From contig NZ_JYLL01000012.1 in assembly GCF_001439695.1 (NCBI RefSeq), forward strand, positions 1 to 64,000: a DNA stretch of 64,000 bases, written 5' to 3'. The notes below the pieces were generated by a model. That model searched no databases. It saw only the letters and a list, made by a program, of their open reading frames with translations, and was not told the origin of the DNA. Below are positions 8,265 through 16,456 of this stretch, piece after piece. This DNA comes from Pseudomonas veronii (GTDB taxonomy: Bacteria > Pseudomonadota > Gammaproteobacteria > Pseudomonadales > Pseudomonadaceae). Position numbers and translations under genes: made by a program. Within the stretch, counting starts at the first letter, position 1. Every line of letters begins with the position of its first letter.

Positions 8265-8386
8265 ATTGGCCTAAGCTTCCTGTCAGGGGATGAGTCTTAT
8301 AGTCCTATTGAGCCTCAAGCTCACCTCTTAGAGTCAACGATTGATGTGGATTCAGGGGGCATCAATACTCATCCGAGGAACCCCAA

Positions 8387-8593
8387 ATGAATCCTATCAA
8401 AACCTTGTTCGTCATCGCTGCTCTGACCGTTTCTTCTTTGGCTATGGCTGAAGGCGGTGGTGACCGGACTTTCGCACGCATGGAAGTGGCCAGGAATAAT
8501 TCGATGGAATCGTACCGAGTGGCTCAAACGCAAAATGCCCAACCTCCTGTCGCTGAAAGCAAAGCCAAGGCGATGGACCACAAGAATTGCTAA
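8387..8593 (+). CDS. PtrA-family periplasmic protein (copy 2, short)
   Basis: A 68-residue exported protein: signal peptide to SSLAMA, then EGGGDRTFARMEVARNNSMESYRVAQ, the PtrA signature. After this conserved N-terminus only a short tail remains, ending in DHKNC, so this is the minimal form of the family. A GAGGAA ribosome site precedes the ATG. An exact CopR box lies upstream and another separates it from copA, so it is transcribed under copper control and perhaps on its own. Function is unknown beyond the family's copper induction. Confidence 0.8.
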   Translation: MNPIKTLFVIAALTVSSLAMAEGGGDRTFARMEVARNNSMESYRVAQTQNAQPPVAESKAKAMDHKNC

Positions 8594-8611
8594 ATAGCTG
8601 GGCCCTCCAAG

Positions 8612-8627
8612 CTGACAGAAATGTAAT
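8612..8627 (+). promoter_or_regulatory. CopR box upstream of copA
   Basis: CTGACAgaaatGTAAT, an exact match to CTGACA-N5-GTAAT, placed 18 bp after the ptrA copy 2 stop and 145 bp before the copA ATG. It should drive the copA-copB unit. Confidence 0.72.
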
Positions 8628-8771
8628 CACTGCGGTGGTTTAAATGTGGCAATTTCTGAACTCGCTTGCCGTAAGAGTTTGTCTTTTGTGACGGTGGGCA
8701 AAGCTGATCCGGGCAACTCATGATCGGTTGTTTCGCACGGCTTCCCTTTTGACTGATTGGAAATAAACGGC

Positions 8772-10724
8772 ATGCATTCCAAAACCTCTAGACGGACATT
8801 CGTAAAAGGCTTGGCCGCTGGTGGCATTCTCGGCGGCTTTGGCCTTTGGCGCACTCCTGTATGGGCGGTGACAAGTCCTGGTCTGCCGAGCGTACTCACC
8901 GGCAATGAATTTGATCTGTTTATTGGTGAAACCCCGGTAAACATAACCGGCTCGCCGCGAACAGCCATGACTATCAATGGATCATTGCCAGGACCTTTGC
9001 TGCGTTGGCGCGAAGGAGAGACGGTCACTCTGCGTGTAAAAAACCGCCTGGACCAAGACACCTCAATTCATTGGCACGGGATCATCCTGCCGGCCAATAT
9101 GGACGGTGTACCTGGCTTGAGTTTCCATGGCATTGCACCCGACGGCATGTACGAGTACAAGTTCAAGGTTCATCAGAATGGTACGTACTGGTACCACAGC
9201 CACTCGGGCTTACAGGAGCAGGCAGGGGTTTACGGACCAATCGTTATCGACTCGAAAGAGCCTGAACCTTTTCAATACAACCGCGACTATGTGGTGATGT
9301 TGACTGACTGGACCGATGAAGATCCTAGTCGTGTCATGGCCAAGCTTAAGAAACAGTCGGGCTACTACAACCACCATAAACGCACTGTTGGTGATTTCAT
9401 CGACGATGTCAGTAAGCAAGGTTGGTCAGCAACAGTAGCTGACAGGAAGATGTGGGCTGAAATGAACATGAGCCCAACCGACCTTGGAGACGTCAGCGCA
9501 GATACTTACACCTATCTCATGAATGGCCAGGCGCCCAACGGTAACTGGACCGGTATTTTCAAGCCGGGTGAGAAGCTACGCCTACGCTTTATCAACGGCT
9601 CGGCGATGAGCTATTTCGACGTCCGCATTCCTGGTTTGAAAATGACCGTTGTGGCCGCCGACGGCCAACACGTGAACCCAGTGAGCGTTGACGAATTCCG
9701 CATCGCCGTAGCTGAAACGTATGACGTGATCGTAGAGCCTGCCAGTGAAGAGGCTTACACCATCTTCGCCCAGTCTATGGATCGGACGGGTTATGCACGC
9801 GGAACCCTCGCACTTCGTGAAGGGCTAGTTGCTCAGGTACCTGCTATAGATCCACGTCCAATCGTCACTATGGATGACATGGGGATGGGCGGTATGGCTG
9901 GTATGGACCATGGCAGCATGGCCGGTATGGGCGGCGCCGAGAAGAAGTCAGGTGAAATGTCGGGCATGGCTGGCATGGACCACAGCAAGATGACCGGTAT
10001 GGACCAAAGCGACATGACCGGGATGACCGGCATGGACAGCGGTGACATGACTAACATGGCGGGTATGGATCACAGCAAGATGGCGGGCATGGACAAAGGC
10101 GACATGTCCAGCATGGCCGGGATGGACCACAGCAAGATGGCTGGAATGGGTAGTGGTGATATGTCAGGGATGGCTGGCATGGGCGGTATGGGTGGAGAAA
10201 TGCAGACACACCCTGCCTCCGAAACCAACAACCCCCTGGTTGACATGCAAGCCATGAATCCAACGCCAAAACTAAACGATCCTGGAATAGGCTTGCGGAA
10301 TAATGGTCGTCGAGTGCTCACTTACTCCGACTTGAAAAGCACTTTCCAAGACCCTGACGGCCGCGAGCCAAATCGTACCATCGAGCTTCATTTGACCGGT
10401 CACATGGAGAAGTTTTCGTGGTCGTTTAACGGCATAAAATTCTCTGACGCCGAGCCGCTTCGCCTGAAGTACGGTGAGCGTCTGCGCATCACCTTGGTGA
10501 ACGACACCATGATGACCCACCCCATCCACCTTCACGGCATGTGGAGTGACCTCGAGGATGAGAACGGCAAGTTCATGGTGCGCAAGCACACGATCGATAT
10601 GCCGCCAGGTACCAAACGCAGCTATCGAGTTACCGCTGATGCCTTAGGCCGTTGGGCCTATCACTGCCACCTGCTTTTCCATATGGAAATGGGCATGTTC
10701 CGTGAAGTACGGGTTGATGAGTAA
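8772..10724 (+). CDS. copA: CopA, multicopper oxidase of the periplasmic copper-resistance system
   Basis: From ATG 8772 the product is 650 residues; a TTG at 8757 would add five residues ahead of the Tat signal (SRRTFVKGLAAGG) and is less likely. All four copper-ligand motifs are present: HWHG, WYHSHSG, HPIHLHGMW and YHCHLLFHMEMGMF at the C-terminus. Between the second and third cupredoxin domains (about residues 370-480) is a very Met-rich repeat region, with units such as MAGMDHSKM repeated about five times. The enzyme oxidises Cu(I) and sequesters copper in the periplasm, exported folded by Tat. It is followed by a small Met/His protein, copB and copG. Confidence 0.95.
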   Translation: MHSKTSRRTFVKGLAAGGILGGFGLWRTPVWAVTSPGLPSVLTGNEFDLFIGETPVNITGSPRTAMTINGSLPGPLLRWREGETVTLRVKNRLDQDTSIHWHGIILPANMDGVPGLSFHGIAPDGMYEYKFKVHQNGTYWYHSHSGLQEQAGVYGPIVIDSKEPEPFQYNRDYVVMLTDWTDEDPSRVMAKLKKQSGYYNHHKRTVGDFIDDVSKQGWSATVADRKMWAEMNMSPTDLGDVSADTYTYLMNGQAPNGNWTGIFKPGEKLRLRFINGSAMSYFDVRIPGLKMTVVAADGQHVNPVSVDEFRIAVAETYDVIVEPASEEAYTIFAQSMDRTGYARGTLALREGLVAQVPAIDPRPIVTMDDMGMGGMAGMDHGSMAGMGGAEKKSGEMSGMAGMDHSKMTGMDQSDMTGMTGMDSGDMTNMAGMDHSKMAGMDKGDMSSMAGMDHSKMAGMGSGDMSGMAGMGGMGGEMQTHPASETNNPLVDMQAMNPTPKLNDPGIGLRNNGRRVLTYSDLKSTFQDPDGREPNRTIELHLTGHMEKFSWSFNGIKFSDAEPLRLKYGERLRITLVNDTMMTHPIHLHGMWSDLEDENGKFMVRKHTIDMPPGTKRSYRVTADALGRWAYHCHLLFHMEMGMFREVRVDE

Positions 10725-10736
10725 AGGAGACGATCT

Positions 10737-10985
10737 GTGAGCACATACCTTAATCGTAATTCCCTGGTGGGTTGCCTCTTTGCCGTTGGCCTGCTGGGTG
10801 GACTCCCGCCCATGGTGCTGGCACAAGAAAATGGCAGCGATCATTCAACCAATGTTCCTGCTACAGCAACGGACAAGCCAGCAATGACGGCGAACGATTC
10901 GAAGCTAGATCACGGGGCAATGGACAATAGCAAGATGAGCCATGAGTCGATGGATCATGACCAAAAAACCAAAAAGGCAGATTGA
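10737..10985 (+). CDS. Small exported Met/His-rich protein between copA and copB
   Basis: An 82-residue protein starting at GTG 10737, 12 bp after copA with an AAGGAG ribosome site. A signal peptide ends near MVLAQ, and the mature tail contains DHGAMDNSKMSHESMDHDQK, the same MDHSKM-like units seen in CopA and CopB. It has no known fold and looks disordered. It stops 4 bp before the copB ATG. It may be a free periplasmic copper-binding peptide or a segment split from CopB; I do not recognise a named family. Confidence 0.65.
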   Translation: MSTYLNRNSLVGCLFAVGLLGGLPPMVLAQENGSDHSTNVPATATDKPAMTANDSKLDHGAMDNSKMSHESMDHDQKTKKAD

Positions 10986-10989
10986 GATC

Positions 10990-12021
10990 ATGACCAGTAA
11001 ATTTTTACGCCCAACGTTGATGGCACTTGCAGTCTCTACCAGTCCTGCATTTTTCTTCATGGCCCAAGCTGCTGAGGAGATGGATCCGTCGATGGCGATG
11101 CCATCAAGTGCGAACGCGAAGCCTTCAACTGCGCAGAAATCCAAACCAGCCAAAGCAAAAGATGGCGCAATGGATCACTCCAAGATGGACCACGGCTCAA
11201 TGGGAACTATGGACCATAACAAGATGGGGGCCATGGATCACAGCAAGATGAGCATGGACGACGGGCAAATGGACGGTATGGAAAGCATGGCTGGAGGGGC
11301 TACGACCACAAGCCGAACCCCTGTCCCCGTACTTACCGACGCTGACCGTGCAGCCGCCTTTCCAGATGTGGCAGGTCATGGTGTACACGACAAAAAAATC
11401 AACTCGTTCATCCTTCTGGATAAGTTTGAGTACCAAGACGCTGACAACGGGAGTGCGTTGGCCTGGGATGCCAAAGGGTGGATCGGCGGTGACGTTGATC
11501 GCCTGTGGCTGCGTTCGGAAGGTGAACGTACCAATGGCGTGACGGAAAACGCCGAACTCCAAGCACTCTGGGGGCACGCCATCGGTCCATGGTGGGATGT
11601 CGTCACGGGCGTTCGGCAAGACTTCAAACCCGGGTCGCCTCAAACATGGGGAGCGCTCGGTATTCAGGGCATGGCCCTCTATAACTTTGAAGCTGAAGCG
11701 ACTGCCTATATCGGTGAAAACGGTCAAACCGCTGCTCGATTTGAAGGCGATTACGACATCCTGCTGACAAATCGCCTGATCTTACAGCCGACAGTCGAAG
11801 TAAACATGTATGGAAAAAATGATCCCCAGCGCGGCATAGGATCTGGATTGGCCAACACCGAAGTAGGGTTCCGGTTGCGTTACGAGATTGTTCGCCAATT
11901 TGCCCCTTATGTCGGGGTTACCTGGAATCGCTCCTACGGCAAGACCGCCGACCTGGCCAGCGATGAAGGGGAAAAGACCAACGAGGCTCGATTTGTAGCC
12001 GGTATTCGGATGTGGTTCTGA
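10990..12021 (+). CDS. copB: CopB, outer-membrane copper resistance protein
   Basis: Start at ATG 10990 gives 343 residues with a signal peptide (FFFMAQAAEE); the longer in-frame reading from 10942 overlaps the previous gene. The first 110 mature residues are Met/His-rich (MDHSKMDHGSMG and similar). The rest is the CopB/PcoB beta-barrel: KFEYQDADNGSALAWDAKGW, LWLRSEGER, ending in AGIRMWF with the terminal Phe typical of outer-membrane proteins. It acts with CopA in periplasmic copper handling. It is the third gene of the copA unit. Confidence 0.93.
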   Translation: MTSKFLRPTLMALAVSTSPAFFFMAQAAEEMDPSMAMPSSANAKPSTAQKSKPAKAKDGAMDHSKMDHGSMGTMDHNKMGAMDHSKMSMDDGQMDGMESMAGGATTTSRTPVPVLTDADRAAAFPDVAGHGVHDKKINSFILLDKFEYQDADNGSALAWDAKGWIGGDVDRLWLRSEGERTNGVTENAELQALWGHAIGPWWDVVTGVRQDFKPGSPQTWGALGIQGMALYNFEAEATAYIGENGQTAARFEGDYDILLTNRLILQPTVEVNMYGKNDPQRGIGSGLANTEVGFRLRYEIVRQFAPYVGVTWNRSYGKTADLASDEGEKTNEARFVAGIRMWF

Positions 12022-12150
12022 GTGGTTTGAGCAAAAGCCCTACGATTTTTGAATAACAGGGGGGCGGCTCCCCGACTCAAATATAATACCTTCAACCAAA
12101 CCTTTGCAGCGGCATTCATCTCGCCGCCGCCAAGGGAAAAGGAAATATCC

Positions 12151-12618
12151 ATGACAGGTAGCTTCCGACTCTCAAGTCGATTTCTGCGTATCGCAACGTT
12201 CGCCGCACTGTTCATCGGTTCAACCGCTCAAGCAGCACAGGCGTTGGCCATCGATGTTCACCGAGATGCTAACTGCGGATGCTGTAAGAAGTGGATTCAG
12301 CATCTTGAGGCCAATGGCTTCACCGTCATAGATCATGTAGAGACCAACATGAGTGCTGTCAAACAAGATCTGGGGGTCGCTCCACGACTCTCGTCTTGCC
12401 ACACTGCGATGATCAACGGAAAGTTTGTTGAAGGTCACGTGCCTGCCGAGCAAATAATTGCGATGAGCAAACGTGACGACCTTCTCGGAATCGCCGCCCC
12501 TGGTATGCCAGCAGGTTCTCCAGGAATGGAAGTCGACGGAGTGCATGAGGCTTACCAGATCATCGGCCGGAACAAAGCTGGCACAGATCAGGTCATTGCT
12601 GAATACCCCGAAAACTAA
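12151..12618 (+). CDS. copG: CopG-type DUF411 periplasmic metal protein
   Basis: From ATG 12151 (AAAAGGAAAT before it) the product is 155 residues with a signal peptide (cleavage near AAQA). The DUF411 core has the redox or metal-binding NCGCCKKW motif, then LSSCHTAMINGKFVEGHVP and GIAAPGMPAGSPGMEV. CopG proteins bind copper in the periplasm and are thought to act in Cu(I)/Cu(II) redox interconversion. It follows copB by 129 bp with no clear terminator between, so co-transcription is likely. Confidence 0.9.
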   Translation: MTGSFRLSSRFLRIATFAALFIGSTAQAAQALAIDVHRDANCGCCKKWIQHLEANGFTVIDHVETNMSAVKQDLGVAPRLSSCHTAMINGKFVEGHVPAEQIIAMSKRDDLLGIAAPGMPAGSPGMEVDGVHEAYQIIGRNKAGTDQVIAEYPEN

Positions 12619-12750
12619 CCCCCCCGATCCATCCCGTTACAGCATGGTCACCGTTCATGGCCATGCAGTGGGACTTGCTCTGTCGACATTATTCTCAAAC
12701 AATTCGCCAAGGACGATCAGCAACAGTTGTACAGGCGCACTTAAACCACA

Positions 12751-12940
12751 TCGGATAACCCCGCACCGCTGTCCTCAATAACAATTTTAGATGAGTTCAA
12801 GTAATTGGTGATGACGCCGTGACACGCACTGCGCAGCAGATTGCTGACCGCGATAGTGATCGGTTTGGAAATGGCGTTGCCCCTCAGCTTGCCCTCCCAA
12901 ACCAGGACATCTGTCTCGGCTGAAAAAGTTGAAAATGTAA
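12751..12940 (-). pseudogene. Relic of a sensor histidine kinase C-terminal domain
   Basis: The minus strand reads, in one open frame ending at a TAA (12751-12753), TDVLVWEGKLRGNAI, then ITIAVSNLLRSACHGVI and KIVIEDSGAGLSDVV. This resembles the N-box (SNLL-NA) and G1-box (DSGAGL) of a histidine-kinase ATPase domain. There is no start codon, phospho-acceptor helix or G2 box, so it is a truncated leftover. The rest of the gap 12619-12951 shows nothing recognisable. Confidence 0.42.
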
Positions 12941-12951
12941 ATGACGGTGGT

Positions 12952-13134
12952 TTAAGAGTTCTTTTTTTGCAGGCTTTTCAGGCGCAGGGTCGCCCGTTGT
13001 ACAGAGGCCATTTTTTCTGGACGCTTCATTCGTTTCCATTTTTTGATGTCTTCCTTGGTGCGACCGCAGCTGACGCACAGTTCGCTGTTCAGCTGGCAAA
13101 CAGAGATACAGGGATTTTCGATGTCCTTGGCCAT
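12952..13134 (-). CDS. DUF1289 family small cysteine protein
   Basis: A 60-residue protein whose first half carries the whole DUF1289 signature: NPCISVCQLNSELCVSCGRT followed by a basic helix (EDIKKWKRMKRPEKMA). The four Cys look like a metal or Fe-S site, and the family has no established function. It lies downstream of dmeF on the same strand, 36 bp after the dmeF stop. It may be part of the dmeRF transcript. Confidence 0.75.
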   Translation of the reverse strand: MAKDIENPCISVCQLNSELCVSCGRTKEDIKKWKRMKRPEKMASVQRATLRLKSLQKKNS

Positions 13135-13170
13135 TGTTCAATTTCTCGTCGAACTCTACGTGCTACGGGT

Positions 13171-14142
13171 TCATTGCGAAGCAAGCACGGCGAGCTGATC
13201 GGGTGAATCAGCGACCAACTTCGTGCGGTACTCAACTGTCAAATGAGTGATCTCATGAACCGTTGCAAGCCGTTCTCGTATGTTTTCCGCATTCACTGCT
13301 GGGCTGCCCAGAACACTCACAATCGCAGCGCGGGCTTGCGGCCCCACCTGCCAGACATGAAGATCAATGATCGAAGCATCTCCCGGTTGCTCAACCAGTT
13401 CACGAATCTCTTCAGCGACATGATCATCTGTCTGATCGAGCAATACACCCGCAGTCACCCGCATCAACGACCAAGCCCAGCGCGCAATGACAACTGCACC
13501 CACAATCCCCATTGCAGGATCGAGCCATACCCAGCCAAGGTATCGACCAGCAAGCAGTGCTGCGATGGCCAGAACCGAAGTCAGTGCATCTGCAATGACG
13601 TGAACGTAAGCAGAGCGCAAATTATTGTCGTGACCATGCGCATGGTGAGATTCATCGTGGCCGTGGTCATGCCCATGGTGATGATCATGACCACCAGACA
13701 GCAAAAGCGCGCTCACCACATTCACTGCTAATCCTACAATTGCGATAAAAGTCGCTGTTCCGAATTGCACTTGAGTCGGTTGAAAGAGACGAAATAGCGA
13801 CTCTCCGGCAATTCCCAAGGAGACCAGTCCCAAAATCAGAGCAGAGGCGAAGCCACCCAGGTCTCCCACCTTGCCAGTTCCAAAACTGTAGCGCGCACTT
13901 GAGGCATGTCTTTTTGCGTAACCGTAAGCAGCTGCGGCTATGCCAAGTGCTCCGGCGTGCGTTGCCATGTGAAAACCATCTGCCAGCAATGCCATTGAGC
14001 CAGTGAGATAACCGGCAGTGATTTCAGCAACCATCATTACGACGGTCAGAGCCACTACCCACAAGGTTCGCTTTGCGTTTTCTTCATGTGATTTCCCAAG
14101 GAACATATGGTCGTGGGAAAAGTCGATGTACGCATTACTCAT
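13171..14142 (-). CDS. dmeF: DmeF, CDF-family Co(II)/Ni(II) efflux transporter
   Basis: A 323-residue cation diffusion facilitator. The start (SHDHMFLGKSHEENAKRTLWVV) is the distinctive N-terminus of DmeF. Membrane helices carry the CDF metal-site motifs ALLADGFHMATHAGAL and SAYVHVIADALTSVLA (HxxxD/HxxxD pairs). A His-rich cytoplasmic loop (HDHHHGHDHGHDESHHAHGHD, near 150) sits between helices 4 and 5, and a CDF C-terminal domain follows. It exports metal to the periplasm in exchange for protons. dmeR lies 11 bp upstream, so the pair forms a self-regulated operon. Confidence 0.9.
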   Translation of the reverse strand: MSNAYIDFSHDHMFLGKSHEENAKRTLWVVALTVVMMVAEITAGYLTGSMALLADGFHMATHAGALGIAAAAYGYAKRHASSARYSFGTGKVGDLGGFASALILGLVSLGIAGESLFRLFQPTQVQFGTATFIAIVGLAVNVVSALLLSGGHDHHHGHDHGHDESHHAHGHDNNLRSAYVHVIADALTSVLAIAALLAGRYLGWVWLDPAMGIVGAVVIARWAWSLMRVTAGVLLDQTDDHVAEEIRELVEQPGDASIIDLHVWQVGPQARAAIVSVLGSPAVNAENIRERLATVHEITHLTVEYRTKLVADSPDQLAVLASQ

Positions 14143-14153
14143 TTGGGTAAATC

Positions 14154-14429
14154 CTATTTGGAATAGCGGCGAATGGCTTCGAGAAGCTCATCGACGCCTT
14201 TCGCTCTTTCTTCGTTGCTGAGTGTGGGATTCGCGACGTGTTCACGAGCGTGATCTTCGATGATTTCATCCATCAGCCCATTAATAGCGCCACGGGTCGA
14301 AGCGACCAAAAGCAAGGTTTTGGAGCAGTCATCATCAGAGTCGAGTGCTCGCTCAATCGCCTGGATCTGCCCAGCGATGCGCTTCACGCGTTTAAGAAGA
14401 TTGTCTTTGCTTGATCTCAAATGACCCAT
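14154..14429 (-). CDS. dmeR: DmeR, RcnR/CsoR-family metal-responsive repressor
   Basis: A 91-residue DUF156 helical repressor. The four Ni/Co ligands of RcnR are all at the RcnR positions: His3, Cys35, His60 and His64 (MGH..., DDDCSKTL, EDHAREHV). This points to cobalt/nickel sensing and not to the copper-type CsoR pattern. It heads the dmeR-dmeF unit, and a G-tract operator-like sequence sits directly upstream of its ATG. Binding of metal should release it and permit dmeF expression. Confidence 0.9.
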   Translation of the reverse strand: MGHLRSSKDNLLKRVKRIAGQIQAIERALDSDDDCSKTLLLVASTRGAINGLMDEIIEDHAREHVANPTLSNEERAKGVDELLEAIRRYSK

Positions 14430-14431
14430 AC

Positions 14432-14452
14432 CATACCCCCCCTGCCTATATT
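14432..14452 (-). promoter_or_regulatory. RcnR/DmeR-type operator overlapping the dmeR leader
   Basis: On the minus strand a run of seven G is flanked by TATAGGCA and TATGG, beginning 3 bp upstream of the dmeR ATG. RcnR-type repressors bind G/C tracts flanked by short A/T inverted repeats (TACT-G6-N-AGTA), so this is the likely self-control site. Confidence 0.55.
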
Positions 14453-14805
14453 GAGTGCATCATCACATGCTCCAACGAACCATACAAGCGTGCCGTGGAA
14501 GCCTTCCGACCGGCAGCGTTGCTGCAATAAAATCTGCAATCGAAACAATATCGTTTTGCTGGGCAAAACCAATAAAGTCGAGGAGCAGATACGCCCCTCA
14601 GTCACGCTTAGATGGCGGGTGTCTGTAGGATTATCTGAATGCCCTAGCCTTGGATCGCGCAGAACCCCGTACAACTCAGGGATAGGCTATGAGGCCTCTC
14701 AAGCAAGACGTCATCTTCCGCAAAAGCGACTCAGTACAGTAGTTGGCCCCATAGTGCGAACACTGGAACGACGGCTAAGACAAATAAACTGTAACGACAG
14801 TCCAC
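14453..14805. other. Gap between dmeR and the porin gene; possible gene fragment
   Basis: No intact gene recognised. On the minus strand an open stretch without a start (about 14470-14610) reads protein-like, including DFIGFAQQNDIVSIADFIAA and GRLPRHACMVRWSM before a stop, and could be the end of a decayed gene. The family is unknown. Confidence 0.25.
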
Positions 14806-14830
14806 AAAAAAAGGCGCCACTAGGGCGCCT
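14806..14830 (-). terminator. Rho-independent terminator of the oprD-like gene
   Basis: On the minus strand GGCGCCC-TAGT-GGCGCC is followed by seven T. It lies about 85 bp after the porin stop. Confidence 0.8.
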
Positions 14831-14913
14831 AAGCCGTCTCCAAAACCAAAGGAGAAACAAAGAGACGGGGTGTATCTGGTAATCGGACACCTGATGCCGA
14901 GGGCTAGCGCCCG

Positions 14914-16239
14914 TTAAAGGAGTTGCAGTGGATATTCGACAATCAGTCGGACCTCGTCCAAATCAGATTCGAAATCGGTGGCTCGTGTCGTTGCCTGGCG
15001 AACACGCAAAGACATATCCTTCAGAGAACCTGACTGGATGACGTACTTAGCCTCAATGTCTCGCTCCCAACGCTTTTGGTCCTGTAATGGGGCACCATCC
15101 GCTCCGCGACGCATGTACACGCTGTTCGCGTTGGAATAGTCCGCGTCCCAACCCTTCGCGTAACGAGTCATGAAGCTAAGACCGGGGATGCCGAAAGCCT
15201 GCATATCTAGATCATAGCGTAGCTGCAAAGATTGCTCTTTCGGGGAGTTGAAGTCGCTGTACTGAATAGAGTTATCCAAGAAAATCGAATCTGATTGACG
15301 TAGGTAGTCAAAGTCGTCGTTGCCATTGTTACGCTGATACCCGACGGTCACCGTATGAGCTCCGAGTTTGACCCCGGTCTTGCCGCTCCAGATGTTGTTA
15401 TCGAAGCTCCCCAGAAGTTTTTTTCCCTCATCAACGGCTCGGTAATAATTAAAGCCACCGATCAGCGATACGCTGTCTGAGAGTGGATAGCTCAATGTGG
15501 TGCCCGCGTAATACTGGTTCCAAACATCCTTGAATTGGCTGGTGTAAAGACTTACACCTACGTGCTCATTGACGGTGTAATCGCCCCCTAGATAAGCAAT
15601 CCACGGAGCATCAACCGCCCCGGCGTAGAAAGTCGAAAAGCCATCACGCATGCCACTGGAGTTGGGTTGGCTCATCGCATGCAGCCGACCACCCTGAAGG
15701 GTCAGGTCTTTGATGCTGGTGTTGGTAAACGTTGCACCACGGAAACTTTCCGGGAGGAGTCGGGAATCCCCATACGCCACGACAGGAGTCGACGGAAAGA
15801 CATCCCCTACCTTGACGACTGTATCCAGGAAACGGACCTTTGCGGCGCCGCCTACTTTTGAATAGGAGTCTTCAGGTTGGCCTTTACTGTTGTGCGGCAA
15901 GACATCGACTGAACTTCGAGCTCCCGAGCGACCATCGCCTGAGTCAAGCTTGAGGCCTTCCATTGCAAACGCATCGATGCCGAACCCGACGGCGCCTTGT
16001 GTAAAACCAGACTCAAAACGACCGATAATGCCATGAGCCCACTCTGCTGAGTAGCCATTGCCCGTAGGACTTGACTGGCCTTTTCGATAATCTCGATTGA
16101 AATAAAGATTTCGATTGAGAATACTAAAGGTGCTCCCCTCAATGAACCCTTCAGGCTTTTGTTCAACGCCCACTGCAACTTGCCCCATGCTCATGCCAAG
16201 GGCAATGAGAGAAAGACTGTAAAAGCTTTTATTGTTCAT
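14914..16239 (-). CDS. OprD-family outer-membrane porin
   Basis: A 441-residue porin with signal peptide (MGQVAVGVEQ) and the OprD-family start GFIEGSTFSILNRNLYFNRDYR, followed by the conserved EWAHGIIGRFESGFTQGAVGFGID. The barrel continues to the C-terminal VRLIVEYPLQLL. OprD porins take up amino acids, organic acids or metal-binding small solutes; the substrate cannot be told here. Its promoter region holds an exact CopR box on the coding strand, so it is probably in the island's copper regulon. A GGAGTG ribosome site precedes the ATG at 16239. Confidence 0.88.
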   Translation of the reverse strand: MNNKSFYSLSLIALGMSMGQVAVGVEQKPEGFIEGSTFSILNRNLYFNRDYRKGQSSPTGNGYSAEWAHGIIGRFESGFTQGAVGFGIDAFAMEGLKLDSGDGRSGARSSVDVLPHNSKGQPEDSYSKVGGAAKVRFLDTVVKVGDVFPSTPVVAYGDSRLLPESFRGATFTNTSIKDLTLQGGRLHAMSQPNSSGMRDGFSTFYAGAVDAPWIAYLGGDYTVNEHVGVSLYTSQFKDVWNQYYAGTTLSYPLSDSVSLIGGFNYYRAVDEGKKLLGSFDNNIWSGKTGVKLGAHTVTVGYQRNNGNDDFDYLRQSDSIFLDNSIQYSDFNSPKEQSLQLRYDLDMQAFGIPGLSFMTRYAKGWDADYSNANSVYMRRGADGAPLQDQKRWERDIEAKYVIQSGSLKDMSLRVRQATTRATDFESDLDEVRLIVEYPLQLL

Positions 16240-16379
16240 TTAACACTCCAGGCTTTAGCTTGGCAGAGTTTCTTTGTGAAATATTTTTATCATTATAAAA
16301 GCCACCGGCACGTGAGGGTTTCCTCTACGCGCCGGCAGACATAATTTCATACAATAGATAACTCCAGCGTGACCTGAAA

Positions 16380-16395
16380 ATTACTTCTATGTCAG
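16380..16395 (-). promoter_or_regulatory. CopR box upstream of the oprD-like gene
   Basis: On the minus strand CTGACAtagaaGTAAT, an exact match to CTGACA-N5-GTAAT, 141 bp upstream of the porin ATG and downstream of the ptrA copy 3 stop. Confidence 0.7.
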
Positions 16396-16456
16396 CGAAC
16401 AGTAAGCATGCCTAAAAATATATCGAGTAGTCTGGTGCAGACATCGCTTATCTCTA

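Noticed and set aside
9885..10200. Tandem DNA repeats resembling a CRISPR or minisatellite
   Set aside because: They are in frame in copA and encode its Met-rich copper-binding region.
14421..14882. 153-codon plus-strand frame upstream of dmeR
   Set aside because: No ribosome site or recognisable motif, and it runs through the dmeR operator and the porin terminator.
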